Assembly (NCBI RefSeq): GCF_033958435.1
Contig: NC_134138.1
Location: 79,160,298 to 79,224,297, forward strand
Reading direction: 5' to 3'
DNA: 64,000 nucleotides
Origin: Carettochelys insculpta
Taxonomy: Eukaryota > Chordata > Testudines > Carettochelyidae
In this document: in pieces, positions 1 to 12,376 of the stretch
Position numbering within the stretch: position 1 is the stretch's first letter
Layout: each line of letters opens with the position of its first letter
Translations under genes and position numbers: made by a program
The notes under the pieces: model-generated
What the model was told of the DNA's origin: nothing
Database searches by the model: none
The model's input: only the letters and a program-made list of their open reading frames with translations

Positions 1-850
1 TTTGGTGTATGTGCACCCCTGCACTGCTAATCAGAGACCTTTGGTAACCGTATTCGTTGAGACCATGCATGTGCTTTCTGTTCCTTGTGGTCTGTCTCTA
101 GACTAGCTAGCACTTTGTGCGTGAAAGCCCATTGATTCCTTATCCATCACCTTTGGTCTCACATGCAGGGTGCAGTTGTCCATTCCTTATCTGCATCTTT
201 GCATAAGTAGTAGCTGTTGTTTGTATCTTACATGCTCCCTAATAGTCTTCCCCCTTTTTTTTATTCCCTCATGATTAAGAAAGAAAATGGGAGGAGGGGG
301 TAGACCTTTAGTAATGAATTCCTGTCTTGTCTGCCCCACCCCCACTCCCTCCTTTATTGAGAAGACCAAAGGTTTTTTCTAGCTGAAAAAGGGAGTAAAG
401 AGGACCTTCTTCTGAACTCCTCAATGCTAAAGAATACAACCCCCCCCAACCCAGGGGTGTGCACCAGCTCACCTGGCTCTGAGGTTTTCTCCTGCAAGTG
501 ATGATGGTTCTCCCAGCTGTATATCCCTTTGTGTCCTCCACTGTAGGTACCTCAGCACCTCTACAATCAGAGATTTTTGGTAGCAGTGTCTGTTGAGCCT
601 CACATGTGTTTTCCTTCCTCATGGTTTGCCTGAAGGCTACTTACCACTGCCTGGGCAAAAGCCCCTCACATCCTTCTCCACCTCAGAGCCTAGAGAACTC
701 CAAAGCAGGGAGTAAGAGGGTGGGTTGTGAAGCACTCACAGGGACATATTTCTCAAAGAACCATTTGTACTGCACAAGGTTAGTAACTTCCTCTTCTTCT
801 TCTTCAAGTGATGTTGCTGTGGGTGGTCCACTCCAGATGACTGCCCAGCA
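1..850. repeat. Degenerate interspersed repeat, two related segments
   Basis: Positions about 20-110 and 538-625 are diverged copies of one another: both run through a 'cac ... aatcagaga ... tttggta ... gttgag' pattern and end in a 'ttcctt ... tggt' block. Around 765-805 there is a 'ggttagtaacttcctcttc' stretch of a kind I recall as common in turtle interspersed repeats. No open frame in this stretch looks like a protein. I cannot name the family. Confidence 0.35.
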
Positions 851-2477
851 ACAGGGCAATAACAAGGGTGAGGCAAATGAGGCACTTGCCTTGGATTCAG
901 GGCTGAAGGGGCACATGAAACAGCCATAAAGTGGCTGCAGCTCCTTCCTTTGTAAAAGCTTTCATGTAAATGCGCCTTTGACTGCTGTTTCTAAAGTGTT
1001 GTTTTTGTTTGCACAGGGCAGAGCTAACAGTTTAATCCTGTTACTGACTGTGTGTGAAAGGGAGCATCCCTTTCCAAATTTCTCTCATGCAAAACGTGCT
1101 TGCCTTCGGGGTCCTGGCCAGGTTGCCTCGATGGATCCTCCATCCCCATGCTTTACTGCAGGAGAAAGGTGTTTCTACTAACATCATGGAAAGACACCCT
1201 GGCTGTTCCCTCAAAGGAACTGGGGGAGTGGGAGAGTGAGGGGGATTTAAAAGCAGATTTGAGCCTAGCTGGAAACTTAGCTGCTGCTGGAAATCGTACC
1301 ACAAGCTCCTGCCTCCCCCGACTTGAGAATACCCCCTTGCAGCCACCATGTGGCTTTGCAGGGCCAATCCTAGTTGGGGGGGGGGGGAATGACTCCTGCT
1401 TTATCTCTCACCTGACACGACGCTCACTTGGAGGTGCTAAGTGAAATTCACAAGTCTCTGTGCAGCTGGGAGCCAACCTGAGCTAATGCCTCTCTGCCCC
1501 CTCGACTGCCTCCCCCACCCCTGGTGCAGGGTAGGCCTGGTATTTTATCTGAAGAGGGCTTTGAAGGTATCATGCCCAGAGCTTGGGCTCCTACGCCAGA
1601 CCCAGTGCATGTCACTTTGCACGGAGAAAGTGCAATCGCAAAGGGGGAGTGCTACTCAGCCCCTGCCTGCAGCGCATCAAGCCGGTTTGTAGCTAGATAC
1701 CTGAAGAGGTCGGGGGAGGGCACATGACTGAGCAATGCTCTGGGGAGATCATACCCTCCCCACACATGTATGCATCATTTAAAGGGAGATGGGACCTGCT
1801 GGTATCTGCAGCTCCTCAAGTTTGAACGGGACGGTAGAATTCCCCTCCCCTCTATCAGAGGAAGGGTTCCTTCATTGCCCTCAAGCTGTCCTGGGCGCCA
1901 GGTGGGAGGGGAACACTGGCTCTGAGGATCAATGCTGAGAGCTGTAGGAGAATAATCTGAACACAGTCCATCTCTCAGCATTTTGTTAGTGAAACCCTAA
2001 AATTCCCCTATCTCTATGAGATCAGCCCCTGCTCCCTGTAAGAGTGAACAGAGCTAGAATGCCCCACCATCCCCAACACTGACACATCTGCCTGAACTAA
2101 AGGCTTGGCAGGAGCCAGCTATGCCAAACATTTCATACACAACTAGGTTGGACCTTCTACAGTTAATTCATAAATGTAATCTGGCTGAATCTCATCCAAG
2201 TTTGGAAAATGTCCAGAGAATATTTTTTGCTTGCCAGTGACTGTGGCTTCTAAAGAAGTTTTAGTAAACTAAAATTAAGTAAGAACTACCTGTGAGCACC
2301 CATGGGTCAGGAGAGGTAATCAAATATGTTCAACTTATCAATGGAACACAAGGTAGCAAATAATATTAATTTCAACGCAATTATAGATGTGTTTGCCTCA
2401 TTAAAAGTGCATAAAGTACAATTATAAACAAATAGCTACTAGTACCTGCCATTGTGATATTTTTTCATTGTATGTGT
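851..2477. other. No recognisable gene or repeat family
   Basis: Open frames here are short, overlap on both strands and show no motif. The only notable feature is a run of twelve G at 1376-1387. Confidence 0.5.
1376..1387 (+). repeat. Poly-G tract (G12)
   Basis: Twelve consecutive G residues, read directly. This is a simple repeat with possible G-quadruplex potential on the plus strand. No neighbouring gene gives it an obvious role. Confidence 0.9.
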
Positions 2478-2640
2478 TGTACCCAGAGGCACTGAGATCC
2501 CATCTGTGGTGAGTGAAGTCTCTACTCTACAGCCTTAGCTAAGCAGCGCTTTAGCTCATGTGGTAGAGTGCAGGGCTTTAGACCCTCTCCTCACAGGTTC
2601 TATCCCTAGTGCCAGCAAGCCAGGTCTGTCAGCATTACAT
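2478..2640 (+). mobile_element. tRNA-derived SINE
   Basis: An A-box-like TTAGCTCATGTGGTAGAG lies at about 2552-2569 and a B-box-like GGTTCTATCCC at about 2597-2607, a pol III internal promoter layout. A leader beginning acccagaggcactgaga precedes it, and the same leader occurs in the minus-strand copies near 35.5 and 47.2 kb. The acceptor stem is not intact, so this is a SINE and not a tRNA gene. The family could be one of the turtle pol III SINEs, but I cannot confirm the name. Confidence 0.65.
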
Positions 2641-3320
2641 ATGTATTGATATAGAGCTTGTACTATAATGTAAGATATACAATATTAATTGATTGCTTAT
2701 GCAAATATCATAACTATAATAAATTTATTATTATTATTGTATTTTCACCTATTTTATGAAGTAACTACTGTGATCACATGAACACGAGGGGGGTGCAATT
2801 TTATATTCCTGCCTCAAGTGCAAAATTAGCTAGTTTTGGCATTGCCGAGGAGTACCCTCCACCACGCCCCTGTAGGCTAGGAATTTAACCTAGAGTCTGT
2901 CACTGTCTTCTGTGGTGCATCTTCTGTGACTCAGCTTTCCAGTCAAGCCACATGGATTGTTTATGAGACAAAAAAATCAAATCTCTTCCAGCCTTACCTC
3001 TGGCTTGTTCCTTGGTTGGTCTGGCAGTGCCTCTCATATCATCCTGCTTCAAACTCTCTCTCAGCTCCTTCTGGGCCCTTTCATATTGGGCCTGCTCTTT
3101 GAGCAGTTCCAGCTCAGACGCAAGTCCATGGCCTCCCCCAGGGTAGACTCTTCACGTCTGTGGCTCCAATACTCCAGCTGGGCATCTAAAGGTACCAGTT
3201 CTCCTTCTAGTATGTATCAATGTCCAGGCTACTTTCCCAGTGGCTGGTGGGGAGCCAGGTCCACCCTCTATTCCAGGTGCCAGCTTAGGGACCTTACAGA
3301 TAGCAGCCATCTGCCATGTG
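2641..3320. other. AT-rich unassigned sequence
   Basis: Contains a short TTA-rich run near 2725-2740 and one 125-codon open frame (2957-3334) with no recognisable motif. I see nothing else. Confidence 0.45.
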
Positions 3321-3645
3321 CAGTAGAAGCTTGATTATCCAGCATCCCTGGAGAACAGGGATTGCTAGATAATCAAATTTGCTGGTCAGTCACGCAGGGC
3401 CACTGGCCCTGCTTAGCTGATCCTGGTCAGGGCTGGGGGGGTCACACTGCTCCTGAGGGCTGGGGGGAGCTACCCCATTGCCACCAACCCTGGCAGCCCT
3501 GCTCAGTCGGCCCCAGCCAGGGGAGCTGCTCTGTGTCAGCTGGCCCTGCAGCAGCTGGCCCATGCTGGGAGGAGGGGCATTCCTGAGGCAGCCAGCCCCG
3601 AGTGCTGGTTAACAGAATGTGCCACTTATCCAAGTGCTTTTACTG
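3321..3645. mobile_element. Tigger-like non-autonomous DNA transposon
   Basis: The left end starts CAGTAGAAGCTTGATTATCC and the right end finishes ...CTTTTACTG followed by TA. CAGT...ACTG termini at a TA target are the signature of the Tc1/mariner-Tigger group. The interior is GC-rich and non-coding. The left flank does not preserve a TA, so the target duplication is only half visible. Confidence 0.6.
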
Positions 3646-5172
3646 TACCTCGTAGCAGTGATGCAGTCTATTTAAATTACTTGGGCCACTGCCCCATGCT
3701 ACCTTCCCCCTTACCTCAGGGATTTGTCCTGGTGGAGTCCCAGCAACCAGCTCAGGTCTCCTTCTTGCTCTCCCCAGCTTCTGACAGCACTGCCCTGTCC
3801 AAGGTCCTGCAGCTCCACTCTCCTCCACCTTCGTGGTTAGGTCCTGTTATTACCATCTGTCAATGTGTCAGGAGATGTGTATTAAGTGGGATTTACACAG
3901 ATGTTTACAACAGCAGAATATAAAAGGTGCTTCTACTGCAATGAAATATTATCGACTGCTCAGGTTTTTATCACCATGCAATTTATTTTCTAATTGTGTG
4001 ATGGTGTCACAAGCCACTCTCTTCACAAGCAGTAAAGCGATCTACACCAGTTGGCCTATGCTAAAGTGGGCAGATTAACCAGTTTATGTTGTTTGCCTGA
4101 GGGCAGCAAGGACTATATCATAGCTTCAGCAGTTAGAGCTCATTTGCAGATACTAGAATCAATGAGAAATAAGTTGAAAAGATAACTTTACATGCTGTGT
4201 AAAAGATGGCTCTATTCTGAAAAAATCTCTGGGCAATGCTCATAAACAATATCTCATGGGGAGTTTTAGAAAAGGTATAAAAATGGCTTGAGGATGCAGT
4301 TTTCCTGAATCTCCTAATGTTCACCTCTCTTACATTTACGAATTTCTCACTCCTCCTTTCTCTCTCCAATAGGAAAATGGACTTTCTTTCTATTGCTGCT
4401 AGCCTCAAAGACTGAGAGGTTGCCAGAGGCCATGAAGCACCCATGGGGGCCAACAGAATCACTGGGATCCTGGGCACATGGGTGGAACAGCTCCACACTC
4501 CCAGAAGGAGTGAGACTTTGGGCAGATGGGGCAGGGCTGGGCTGAAATTTAAGTGGCCTAGGACATTGCAGCAGGGCCCAGTCCTTTTGAATATCAGGGC
4601 CCCAGACCAGATGTCCTCTTTATCCCCCTGTCAGCAGGCCAGAGAGCACCCAATCTGACTGACAACTTCCCCTACGTTCAACTGCTGCTAAGAACTTGAA
4701 GTCTTTTTGTGCCTGTTTTCAGTATATAAAAAGATTGAGTATGAGTGGAAGTGACATCACAATTAATGCATTTATTCCAGAGAGCATATTGAAGGGCTGG
4801 CTGCCAGAAATGAATAATACCAACTGCCTCAGATTGTCTTTCAAAAGCGGTGATGAGAAGGTCAGATTTTAACGATGTAAAGTACTTTCCTAAAAAGGTT
4901 TAGGGGTGACCATATTTCTTAGAGCATTAGCTTTTGGTTAACCCCATTCCCACTTAGAGCTGAATATTTAGAAATCTATGTAATACATATATGCATCTGT
5001 CACTGTTTCCTGTTTAACTTCACGTTTGTCCCTTCCTGCCTGTGTTTCAGGCTTCCAGCTCTGAGTAGAGATGTGTGTATCTCTACCTCTAGGCCAGGGT
5101 GTAGGCTCGCTGTACTGCTGAGGTGCTTTACTGAGCAGTTCTTGTATGGAGCTCATCAGTGACAGCGTAGGG

Positions 5173-5174
<2 letters not shown>
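3646..5174. other. No recognisable gene
   Basis: Short open frames of up to 121 codons occur on both strands without motif or codon pattern. I recognise no repeat family. Confidence 0.45.

Positions 5175-5204
<30 letters not shown>
5175..5204 (+). repeat. (CA)15 microsatellite
   Basis: Fifteen perfect CA units read directly from the sequence. Apparent reading frames through it are artefacts. Confidence 0.95.
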
Positions 5205-5208
<4 letters not shown>

Positions 5209-6699
5209 CTGGCAGCAGCTGATGCTGAGTGATCCTTTGGAACTGCTCTCATACTGTTCTTACTGCATGGAATTTGCAGATACAAAGCTGTTGGTGCCCA
5301 GGGGCAAGCTAGGAGGGTGTCCTGGATGGCTTTCTCCAGAAGGGGCAGACCCAAGGGTAGAATGGGCAGTCATGGAGTAGTCAGCTCTGTTCCCAGGCTG
5401 GGTGCCCCTGGAATGGCACACACTACTATGCAGTGTTTCAAGGGGTCCTGGAGCTTTGGAAGTGGTGGCGGCTGGAGCTCTAGACCCCTTTGAAATGCCA
5501 GGCCTGAGGGCAGTTGCCCCCTTGGTCCTCATTCCCCCCTGCATCAATGGCCCTGGTGTCAGCAGAGCTGCTGGCAAAGTTTCTTGCTCATCTGATCTGT
5601 TCCTGTTAACGAGCAAACTCTCTCACTTCTCAGCAGGGTGCTTCATATTGGAAACAGCCTCAGCAACAGGCCTGCCCCTTCCAGTCTCCTTTGAGCTCTC
5701 CATTAAAACCTGAAATAGGACGAACCCCCTCCCTGGTGATCTTGACCAGGCAGGAGTTATTGAAAAACCTGGCCATCCTGCTTCTATCCCTGACTCTGAT
5801 CCTGCAAATTTGCTTGCAGCCAGGCTTTCATTTGGAGTGAGATGATCAGGGGCCTGCCAGGCTGCATAGTGGAGTGAAAAAAAAAAGTGCCACTATAAGG
5901 CAAGCTGTTGCCAAAAACCTGGAAAGAGACTTAACCTCCAACTCTATTAGCTGCCATCTTGTGAGACAAATTGAATGTGTGTGTTAAATGCCACTATAGC
6001 AGTAGTGATCGTCTCTAGCTAAGCTTCCTCCACCTAAGTCCCAGTGGGCTCTCACACACTGAAAAACACATTTTTTTCAGATGGGGGGGTTGCAATTAGA
6101 ATGTGCATTTTCATGCCTGCATTTAAATTGCAGGCCCAAATCAGATACAGTCTGTATTTTCTAAACTAGTTGCAGTTTGAAGAGTTCAAAAATCTGAACA
6201 CCTCAATTATCCTTGGTAGAGTGCGTAAGATACAGTAAGATGCACTTCACTGCTTTCTTCTTGTCTTGCAAGAACTTTCCAGTGGAATGTAAAGAGATGC
6301 CAATTTGTTCTTCCCTATAACTCTTTTGGGTTTCTTATTTTTTGCTAGAGGAAAAATTGTTTGAATAACTGGGCATTCATCAGTTTGATGTTCATGAAGC
6401 TGAGGTTCCACTGTAGTTATAAATACAGGATCTCAATTACTCCTTCAATACAGCTTGTAAGCCCAGAAATTGGGGGAACAAATTTTGCAGGTGCAAGTTG
6501 CATCCATAAACAAAGCATTATGAACTAGCAGTCATAGATGAAAATAGTTGTGCCAAAATAAGAGATGTCTTTTTTCTCAAACCTGGACCCCTCTAGAATA
6601 TAAGGCCAATAGCTGAATCTTAACTAACATGGAAAAAATGCTTTGAAATATTTTTTGGGGTGACTCGATAATGAGTAGGACGTCTTCCTGTCACCCTTC
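5205..6699. other. No recognisable gene
   Basis: Includes a short A-run near 5878-5886 and a T-rich stretch. No family is recognised until the CR1 begins. Confidence 0.45.
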
Positions 6700-7903
6700 A
6701 TTGATGGCTGGCCAGCCCAGTTCTGGAGCCACATGTATGTTGGGGAAGATCTATGTTTTGCGTTATTCAGGAGATCAGATTAGATGTCAAATCTCCCTGC
6801 TGATCTTGGAATATATGAACTTGGAAGAGGGGAAAGTGATCAAAAGTAGCCAACATGGATTCACCAGGGGCAAGTCCTGCCTGACCAATCTGATTAGCTT
6901 CTATGACAAGGTAACAAGCTCTGTGGACATGGGGAAGTCAGTGGATGTGATATACCTTGACTTCAGCAAGGCTTTTGAAATGGTCTCCCACAACATGCTT
7001 GTCCGTAAGTTAAGGAAATATGGATTGGATCCTTGGACTCTAAGATGGATAGAAAGCTGGCTTGATGGTCGGGCCCAACGGATAGTGGTCAATGGCTCAA
7101 TATCTGGATGGCAGTCTGTTTCAAGCGGAGTGCCACAAGGCTCGGTTCTGGGGCCAGTGTTATTCAACATCTTTATTAATGACCTGGATGAGGGACTGGA
7201 TTACACCCTCAGCAAGTTTGCGGATGAAACAAAACTAGGGGGAGAGGTAAAGTCATTGGAGGGTGGAGAGAGAATCCAGAGGGACCTGGATAAATTGGAG
7301 GACTGGGCCAAAATAAATCTGATGCTGTTCAATAAGGAGAAGTGTAGAGTCCTGCACCTGGGGTGGAAGAATCCCAAGCATTGTTACTGGCTGGAGACCA
7401 ACTGGCTCAGCAGCAGTATGATGGAAAGGGACCTAGGGGTTATGGTGGATGAAAGGCTGGAGATGAGTAAACAGTGTGCCCTTGTAGCCAACAAGGCTAA
7501 CGGCATACTAGGGTGCATTAGGAGCATTTCAAGCAGATCTAGGGAAGTAGTTATTCCTCTTTATTCGGCACTGGTGAGGCCACATCTGGAATATTGTGTC
7601 CAGTTTTGGGTCCCCCAGTATAAAAAGGATGTGGATTTGCTGGAACAGGTTCAGCAAAGGGCAACAAAAATGATTAAGGGTCTGGAGCACAAGACCTATG
7701 AGGAGAGGCTGAGGGATTTGGGCTTGTTTAGTGTACAGAAGAGAAGACTTAGAGGTGATTTAATAGCAGCCTTCAACTTCCTGAAGGGGAGCTCTAAAAA
7801 GGAGGGTGAGAAACTGTTCTCAGTGGTGTCAGATGGCAGAACAAGGAGTAGTGGTCAGAAGTTGAAGAGGGAAAGGTGTCGGTTAGATATTAGGAAAAAC
7901 TAG
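6671..7903 (+). pseudogene. CR1 reverse transcriptase (ORF2 C-terminal part)
   Basis: An open frame of 410 codons carries reverse-transcriptase blocks in order: [15 protein letters not shown] (catalytic Asp region), [20 protein letters not shown], then FADETKL where the family normally has FADDTKL, then the thumb region with LGVMVDERL and [18 protein letters not shown]. The second catalytic aspartate is therefore Glu (codons at 7217-7228). A TAG at 7901-7903 cuts the frame just after DIRKN. The downstream sequence still encodes the expected C-terminal block (RRVVKHRNALPREVV), so the stop is premature. The apurinic endonuclease and most of the fingers domain are missing. No host function is likely; it is a dead but fairly young LINE copy. 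Confidence 0.88.
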
Positions 7904-8101
7904 TTCACCAGGCGGGTGGTGAAGCATAGGAATGCATTGCCAAGAGAGGTGGTGGATTCTCGATCCCTTGAGGTTTTTAAGTCCCGACTGGACAAGGTCC
8001 TGGCCGGGATGACTTAGTGGGGGTTGATCCTGCTTGAAGCCAGGGGCTGGACTGGATGACCTCCTGAGGTCCCTTCCAGCCCTGTGATTCTGTGATTCTG
8101 C
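6700..8101 (+). mobile_element. CR1 LINE, 5'-truncated
   Basis: A CR1-type non-LTR retrotransposon retaining the 3' part of its second reading frame and the 3' end. The 3' end reads gatgacctcctgaggtccc followed by two tandem copies of the octamer-like tgtgattc, the characteristic CR1 terminus used for target-primed reverse transcription. The 5' boundary is unclear: clear CR1 protein similarity starts near 6790, and the sequence before it looks scrambled. It is the longest LINE copy in the window after the one at 49.6 kb. Confidence 0.9.
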
Positions 8102-10261
8102 AAATTTGTCATTTGCCCAAATCAACCCTCCTAAAACAGTTAATCCTATAAATTACACTTAAACAAATTAAATTATTTCTATATTTCAAATAATTAATCA
8201 TTTCCCTTAGTGCAAAATAATTAGTTTAACAAAAGTCTCTGTGTGGGCAAAATGAGGGAATTGCTTTTATGCACAAAATTGTGCAGAAACAATTTATCTA
8301 AATCCTGCCTGCAACCCTCTTTCCTCCCTCCCCTCACCCCCATGGAAGAAAGGTGAAAGCATGTCAAGTTTAAAACCGGTAAACTTTTTGTTTACTCTGT
8401 CAAAGATTTGGAGGAAGCTACGAAAACATCTTCTTTTGTGGAAATGCTGAATATTAATGTTGCCCGGCGCTTTTGTCAAGAGATTTTTAACATCTAAAGC
8501 AGTACTTTTCTAAGCCAATAAAACCATTACCATATGTTATTGGAAGAAGGTGGTAGGGTCTAAAAAGGGAAGGGAAGGTCATTTTAGGAGAACTCAACCT
8601 GTCTGATGTGGGAACACTGAAGAGCTATTTTTTGCTGACTTACTTATATGTTGAGTCAGACGAGTTTATTATTCTTCACTCTTAAAAATATGTATTAAGG
8701 GGATTATCTCTAAAGCATTGAGAACTGAGCACCTCCTCCTAGAAAATTCTAATGATAGCCAAAAATCAAGAGGCAGTTTAAGACTAGTGTTATTTTATTT
8801 AACTTTTTTGGCTTCGATAATAAAGGTAAGCCCCCAGAGGTTTTTACATTTCAGCCTGTTGTATTAATTTTGATGGACTGTAAGGCCCAAACAGTCAATT
8901 GTCATTGCTCTGTGTTAAAAAGTTAAAAATTTCCCTTGCTTAGTACCATAGCAAATACTGTTCTTTTGAAGCTTCGATTAAAGAAAAAAAAGGAAAAACA
9001 TTTGAAATGTAAAACATTAAGTAAGTCTGCTGCAGTTCTATCCTGTTACCAAGAAGACTAATGCACAAAGTTGAGAAAAGAATAGCAAAGATAGAAAATG
9101 CTCCATCTCTGGTGTTGACTCTAACTTCCAACTCTACTACAGGAAATACACAAGAATGGTACATGGTCTTATTAGTCACTCTGAAAGCTAGCAAACTTGT
9201 AGCAATGTCAGGCTATTTCATTATCAGGCTATTTTATGCGTTGTTTTTAAGTGCTTGTTCCCTTCATGCGTTGCTTTTAGGGAAGGGCTCACAACAGTGT
9301 TGCAAATGTTGTCTTAGCTAGCAAAGCCAACTCTTATTAAATCAAATGCAAAAGAAGAGGAGTAGGAACAAGAAATTAAGTGGAGGAGGAAAAGAAAACA
9401 CAAGGGTGTGTGCACATGTGTGTGTGTATGCGTGAGACCAAGTCTCACATCTTGGAAGTATTCAGAATTTACCCAGAACAGGTTAAAGTGACAAGAGCAT
9501 CTGGGTGAACTCTCTGGTCTCATCAGGATATCTTGAAGATCAGGAGGACAAAGGTCTAATAATGGTATAGTAGTTTCTGTGGTTCCAGGCCATGGTAGAT
9601 ATAGTAGTACTGATGGCAAGGTTTGTTCCTTTCCTATTCATCTCTCTCGACCAAGCATTTGTTGTCATATATTTGCACTAATTCAGACTTAGTCTCCCTT
9701 TTGAGTTTTTTTCTCAGCAACATTTGTTGATATAGGTTATTGTGAGATATTATAAAATTTCACTTACTTTTTACAGTTGAGCTCAAAGTTAGGATAAATT
9801 GGTAGGCCCAATTATCACAACAGACTTCTTAAAAACCTCTTTAGCAAAAGTATTGTGGAAACCCTAGCTTGTGCAGAATGCATTTGCCTGGGATAGGCCA
9901 TTTAACACTTTACCTTTGTGCTCCAGACCTCTTCTGTTACTTTTAATGTTTTGATCCTAATCTTCAAAGCCATGATCAGGTCAAGACTAGTCGTATCAAT
10001 GGCCATGTCAAGAACCATGACTTGAATACGGTTTTGGGCCACTTAACCACTGAAATGTTAAAAGTCCAGGATGAAGAACATAGGAGCTGGTGATAAAATA
10101 TTATCAGCTATGGGATTTTGACCCTGCAATGAGTTTTCAGAGCAAATGAAATTAATCAAGAGTCTTATTGCTTAAGCTGGACTTATGTGATCATATACTT
10201 TGTGTTAGCCTTCTGCATGAAGGTGAATTTCACTAATAGGTACTAATTTACCATTCCCTTA
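8102..10261. other. No recognisable gene; a short GT run
   Basis: AT-rich sequence with only short motif-free open frames. A (GT)-rich run lies at about 9405-9427. I see no recognisable repeat family. Confidence 0.45.
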
Positions 10262-10681
10262 GGTTACGGTTACACTAGTGAGTTTTGTCGACAAAACTGG
10301 TGGAACGGCCACACACAAAATGTGTTTTGTCAAGAGTTGGTTGACGAAAATCAGCACTTTTGCAGGCAGCATTCTGCCACTCAGCCATGAAGCATAATGC
10401 TACTACTGATGGATTCTGTCAATGGGAAAGCTGTGAGGACACTCTGGGGGGGCCTACTCTGGACAAACAGGGCATATAGAACGATGGGCAGCCCTGTCTC
10501 CTGTGCTTCCAGGTGCCTGTTTTGCCAAGAGAGCATCTGGGCAGTCCATCTGCTCTGTTGACACAGTGGAGTGCTCTTCCGATTGGCTTTTGTGTGTGGC
10601 CACACGCTGTCGACAGATTTGTTGGGAAATATCTTCTGACAGTGACTTCTGTCAACAGATCAGTGTAGTGTAACTATTGCC
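10262..10681. mobile_element. Harbinger-type MITE, GTCGACAAAA subfamily
   Basis: Left end GGTTACGGTTACACTAG and right end ...TGTAGTGTAACTATTGCC are imperfect inverted repeats. The subterminal motif ttttgtcgacaaaac near the left end is palindromic and recurs in the copy at 19277-19708. TTA precedes the left end and TCA follows the right, compatible with a decayed 3-bp target duplication. It has no coding capacity. Confidence 0.65.
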
Positions 10682-10885
10682 TCAGAATTTATTTGAGAAG
10701 GGCATATATATATATGTGGAAAAACAATCTCCCTATTTTGAAAAGCTGTCAGCCTGTTTCAGAAAATAGAAGTAAATGACAGAACAGTTAAAATACAAAA
10801 ATATAGGAAGAAATTGCTGTTGAGGCAATGACATTCATTAAATTACAATCTATGTAATATTCACAGAGCTTCCATATACCAAGTA

Positions 10886-11116
10886 CAGTTGGGTCTCACA
10901 ATTTGTGAACTTAATGTTCATGAATTCAAGTATTCATGAGCAGCTGAGCAGCCTCTTTCCTGGGGCTCCAGGCAGGAGGGCCAGCAGCCACTGCTTTCCC
11001 TGGGACTCCGGGCAGGAGCACCGACAGCCAGGCTCCACGTGGGAGCCACATTTGCAAAATTCAGCATTTGCAAGGGTTCTCAATATGGAACCCTCACATA
11101 TGTTGAGATTCTACTG
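10886..11116. mobile_element. Tigger-like MITE with TA duplication
   Basis: Starts CAGTTGGGTCTCACAATT and ends ...TTGAGATTCTACTG, with TA immediately outside both ends (10884-10885 and 11117-11118). This matches Tc1/mariner-Tigger termini. The interior is a GC-rich non-coding block flanked by hairpin-like tgttcatgaattcaagtatt sequence. Confidence 0.7.
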
Positions 11117-11610
11117 TATTCCAGTGCAGATGGGCTGAGTTAAGATCTAGTTTAATATTATCTAATATACATAGTACACAAACAAATGATGATTTAAATA
11201 GGCAATAACGTTAAATAAAAATTTGACTGAACTTTTTATCTGTTGTGACAAGTTCAAGTCAGAGGGCTACAGAAGAGTGAAAGAAGGGAAAATATATTGA
11301 ATCAGATTAAATATAGCTTTGTTCCCAGACTAAACTAGCAAGAGCTAATCCAGAACCAGCAGGAACTTACTAGAATCAATGAGGGCGATCAGCTGGAATT
11401 AAAACCACGTGGAGCCCATTAGAAGACTTCCAGACACAATGGAGCCAGGCTAATCAGGACACCTGGAGCTAGTGAAGAACCAGCTGAGACTAGTTATGAA
11501 AAGGGCTCCTCTTTTGGTGGCTCCATGCAGATGAGGAGTTGGTGAGAAAAGGAGCTGTGTAGAATCTGAGAGGAGTAGATGCAAGCAGGCAGCAGAAGAC
11601 AGAGCCTGCG
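11117..11610. other. No recognisable gene
   Basis: Non-coding. The last 150 bases resemble the start of an unclassified repeat that continues into the direct repeat below. Confidence 0.4.
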
Positions 11611-11774
11611 GTAAGAAAGGTGCAGAGGACTGCTGTGGAAGTGGCCCAGGGAATCTTAGCTGACCCTGTGATAACAGCTGATGTTGAGATGTTACAGGCA
11701 GCTGCTGTCACAGGGTCCCTGGACTGATGCCAGGAGTAGGGTGGGGGGTGCTTGGGCTCCCCTGTATTCTCCCA
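11611..11774 (+). repeat. Unclassified direct repeat, copy 1
   Basis: About 165 bases from gtaagaaaggtgcagaggac to the ctcccatc block, repeated in the same orientation at 12210-12376 with roughly one difference per ten bases. It may belong to an LTR or other long repeat I cannot name. Confidence 0.7.
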
Positions 11775-12209
11775 TCCACTATCCAGCACTGGAAAAAGAC
11801 TAATATTAGTGGAAGGCTTTGTCCTGCCTGAATCATTTGAAGACACAGCAGAATCCATGGAATCTGGTCTCTTCTCTTTTTCCTATGTTGGTCAATGATA
11901 ACAGTAGATCACCAAAAAGCAAAGTGGTGTCAAAACTGAGGGCTGCTGTGAGTCTCTGAGGCAAGTAATCCACCAAAAAGCCTGGGACCTACCTAGCTAG
12001 AGGAGGAGCTTTGTCACATTGTGGATCACAAAGCCTTCAAATTGCAAAATCTACATTACAGACCCTGTCCCAAATGGAAGCATTCTTACATACTTCAAAA
12101 TACAAACATAGCATTAGTAAATAAAATCTGAACTAAATGAGACTGCTCACTTTGAAGTGTTACCTGCTGAGGGCTGATAAATCAGTAGCCATAACAGGCT
12201 ACTGGTCAA

Positions 12210-12376
12210 TGTAAGAAAGGTTCAGGGGACTGCTGTGGAAGTGGCCCAGGGAATCTTAGCTGACACTGTGATAGCAGTTGATATTGAAATGTTACAGGCA
12301 GCTGCTATCACAGGGTCCCTGGACTGATGCCAGGAGTAGCGTGGAGGGTGCCTGGGCTCCCCTGTGCTCTCCCATC
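12210..12376 (+). repeat. Unclassified direct repeat, copy 2
   Basis: Same-orientation partner of 11611-11774. It shares the block gtccctggactgatgccagg and ends in the same ctcccatc. The 435 bases between the copies are unlike either. Confidence 0.7.

Noticed and set aside
2545..2610. Possible tRNA gene
   Set aside because: The A- and B-box-like motifs are there, but the acceptor stem does not pair and the same sequence is part of a repeated leader-plus-tRNA unit. It is a SINE.
5174..5206. Direct-repeat array, CRISPR-like
   Set aside because: It is a plain CA microsatellite, and the window is eukaryotic.
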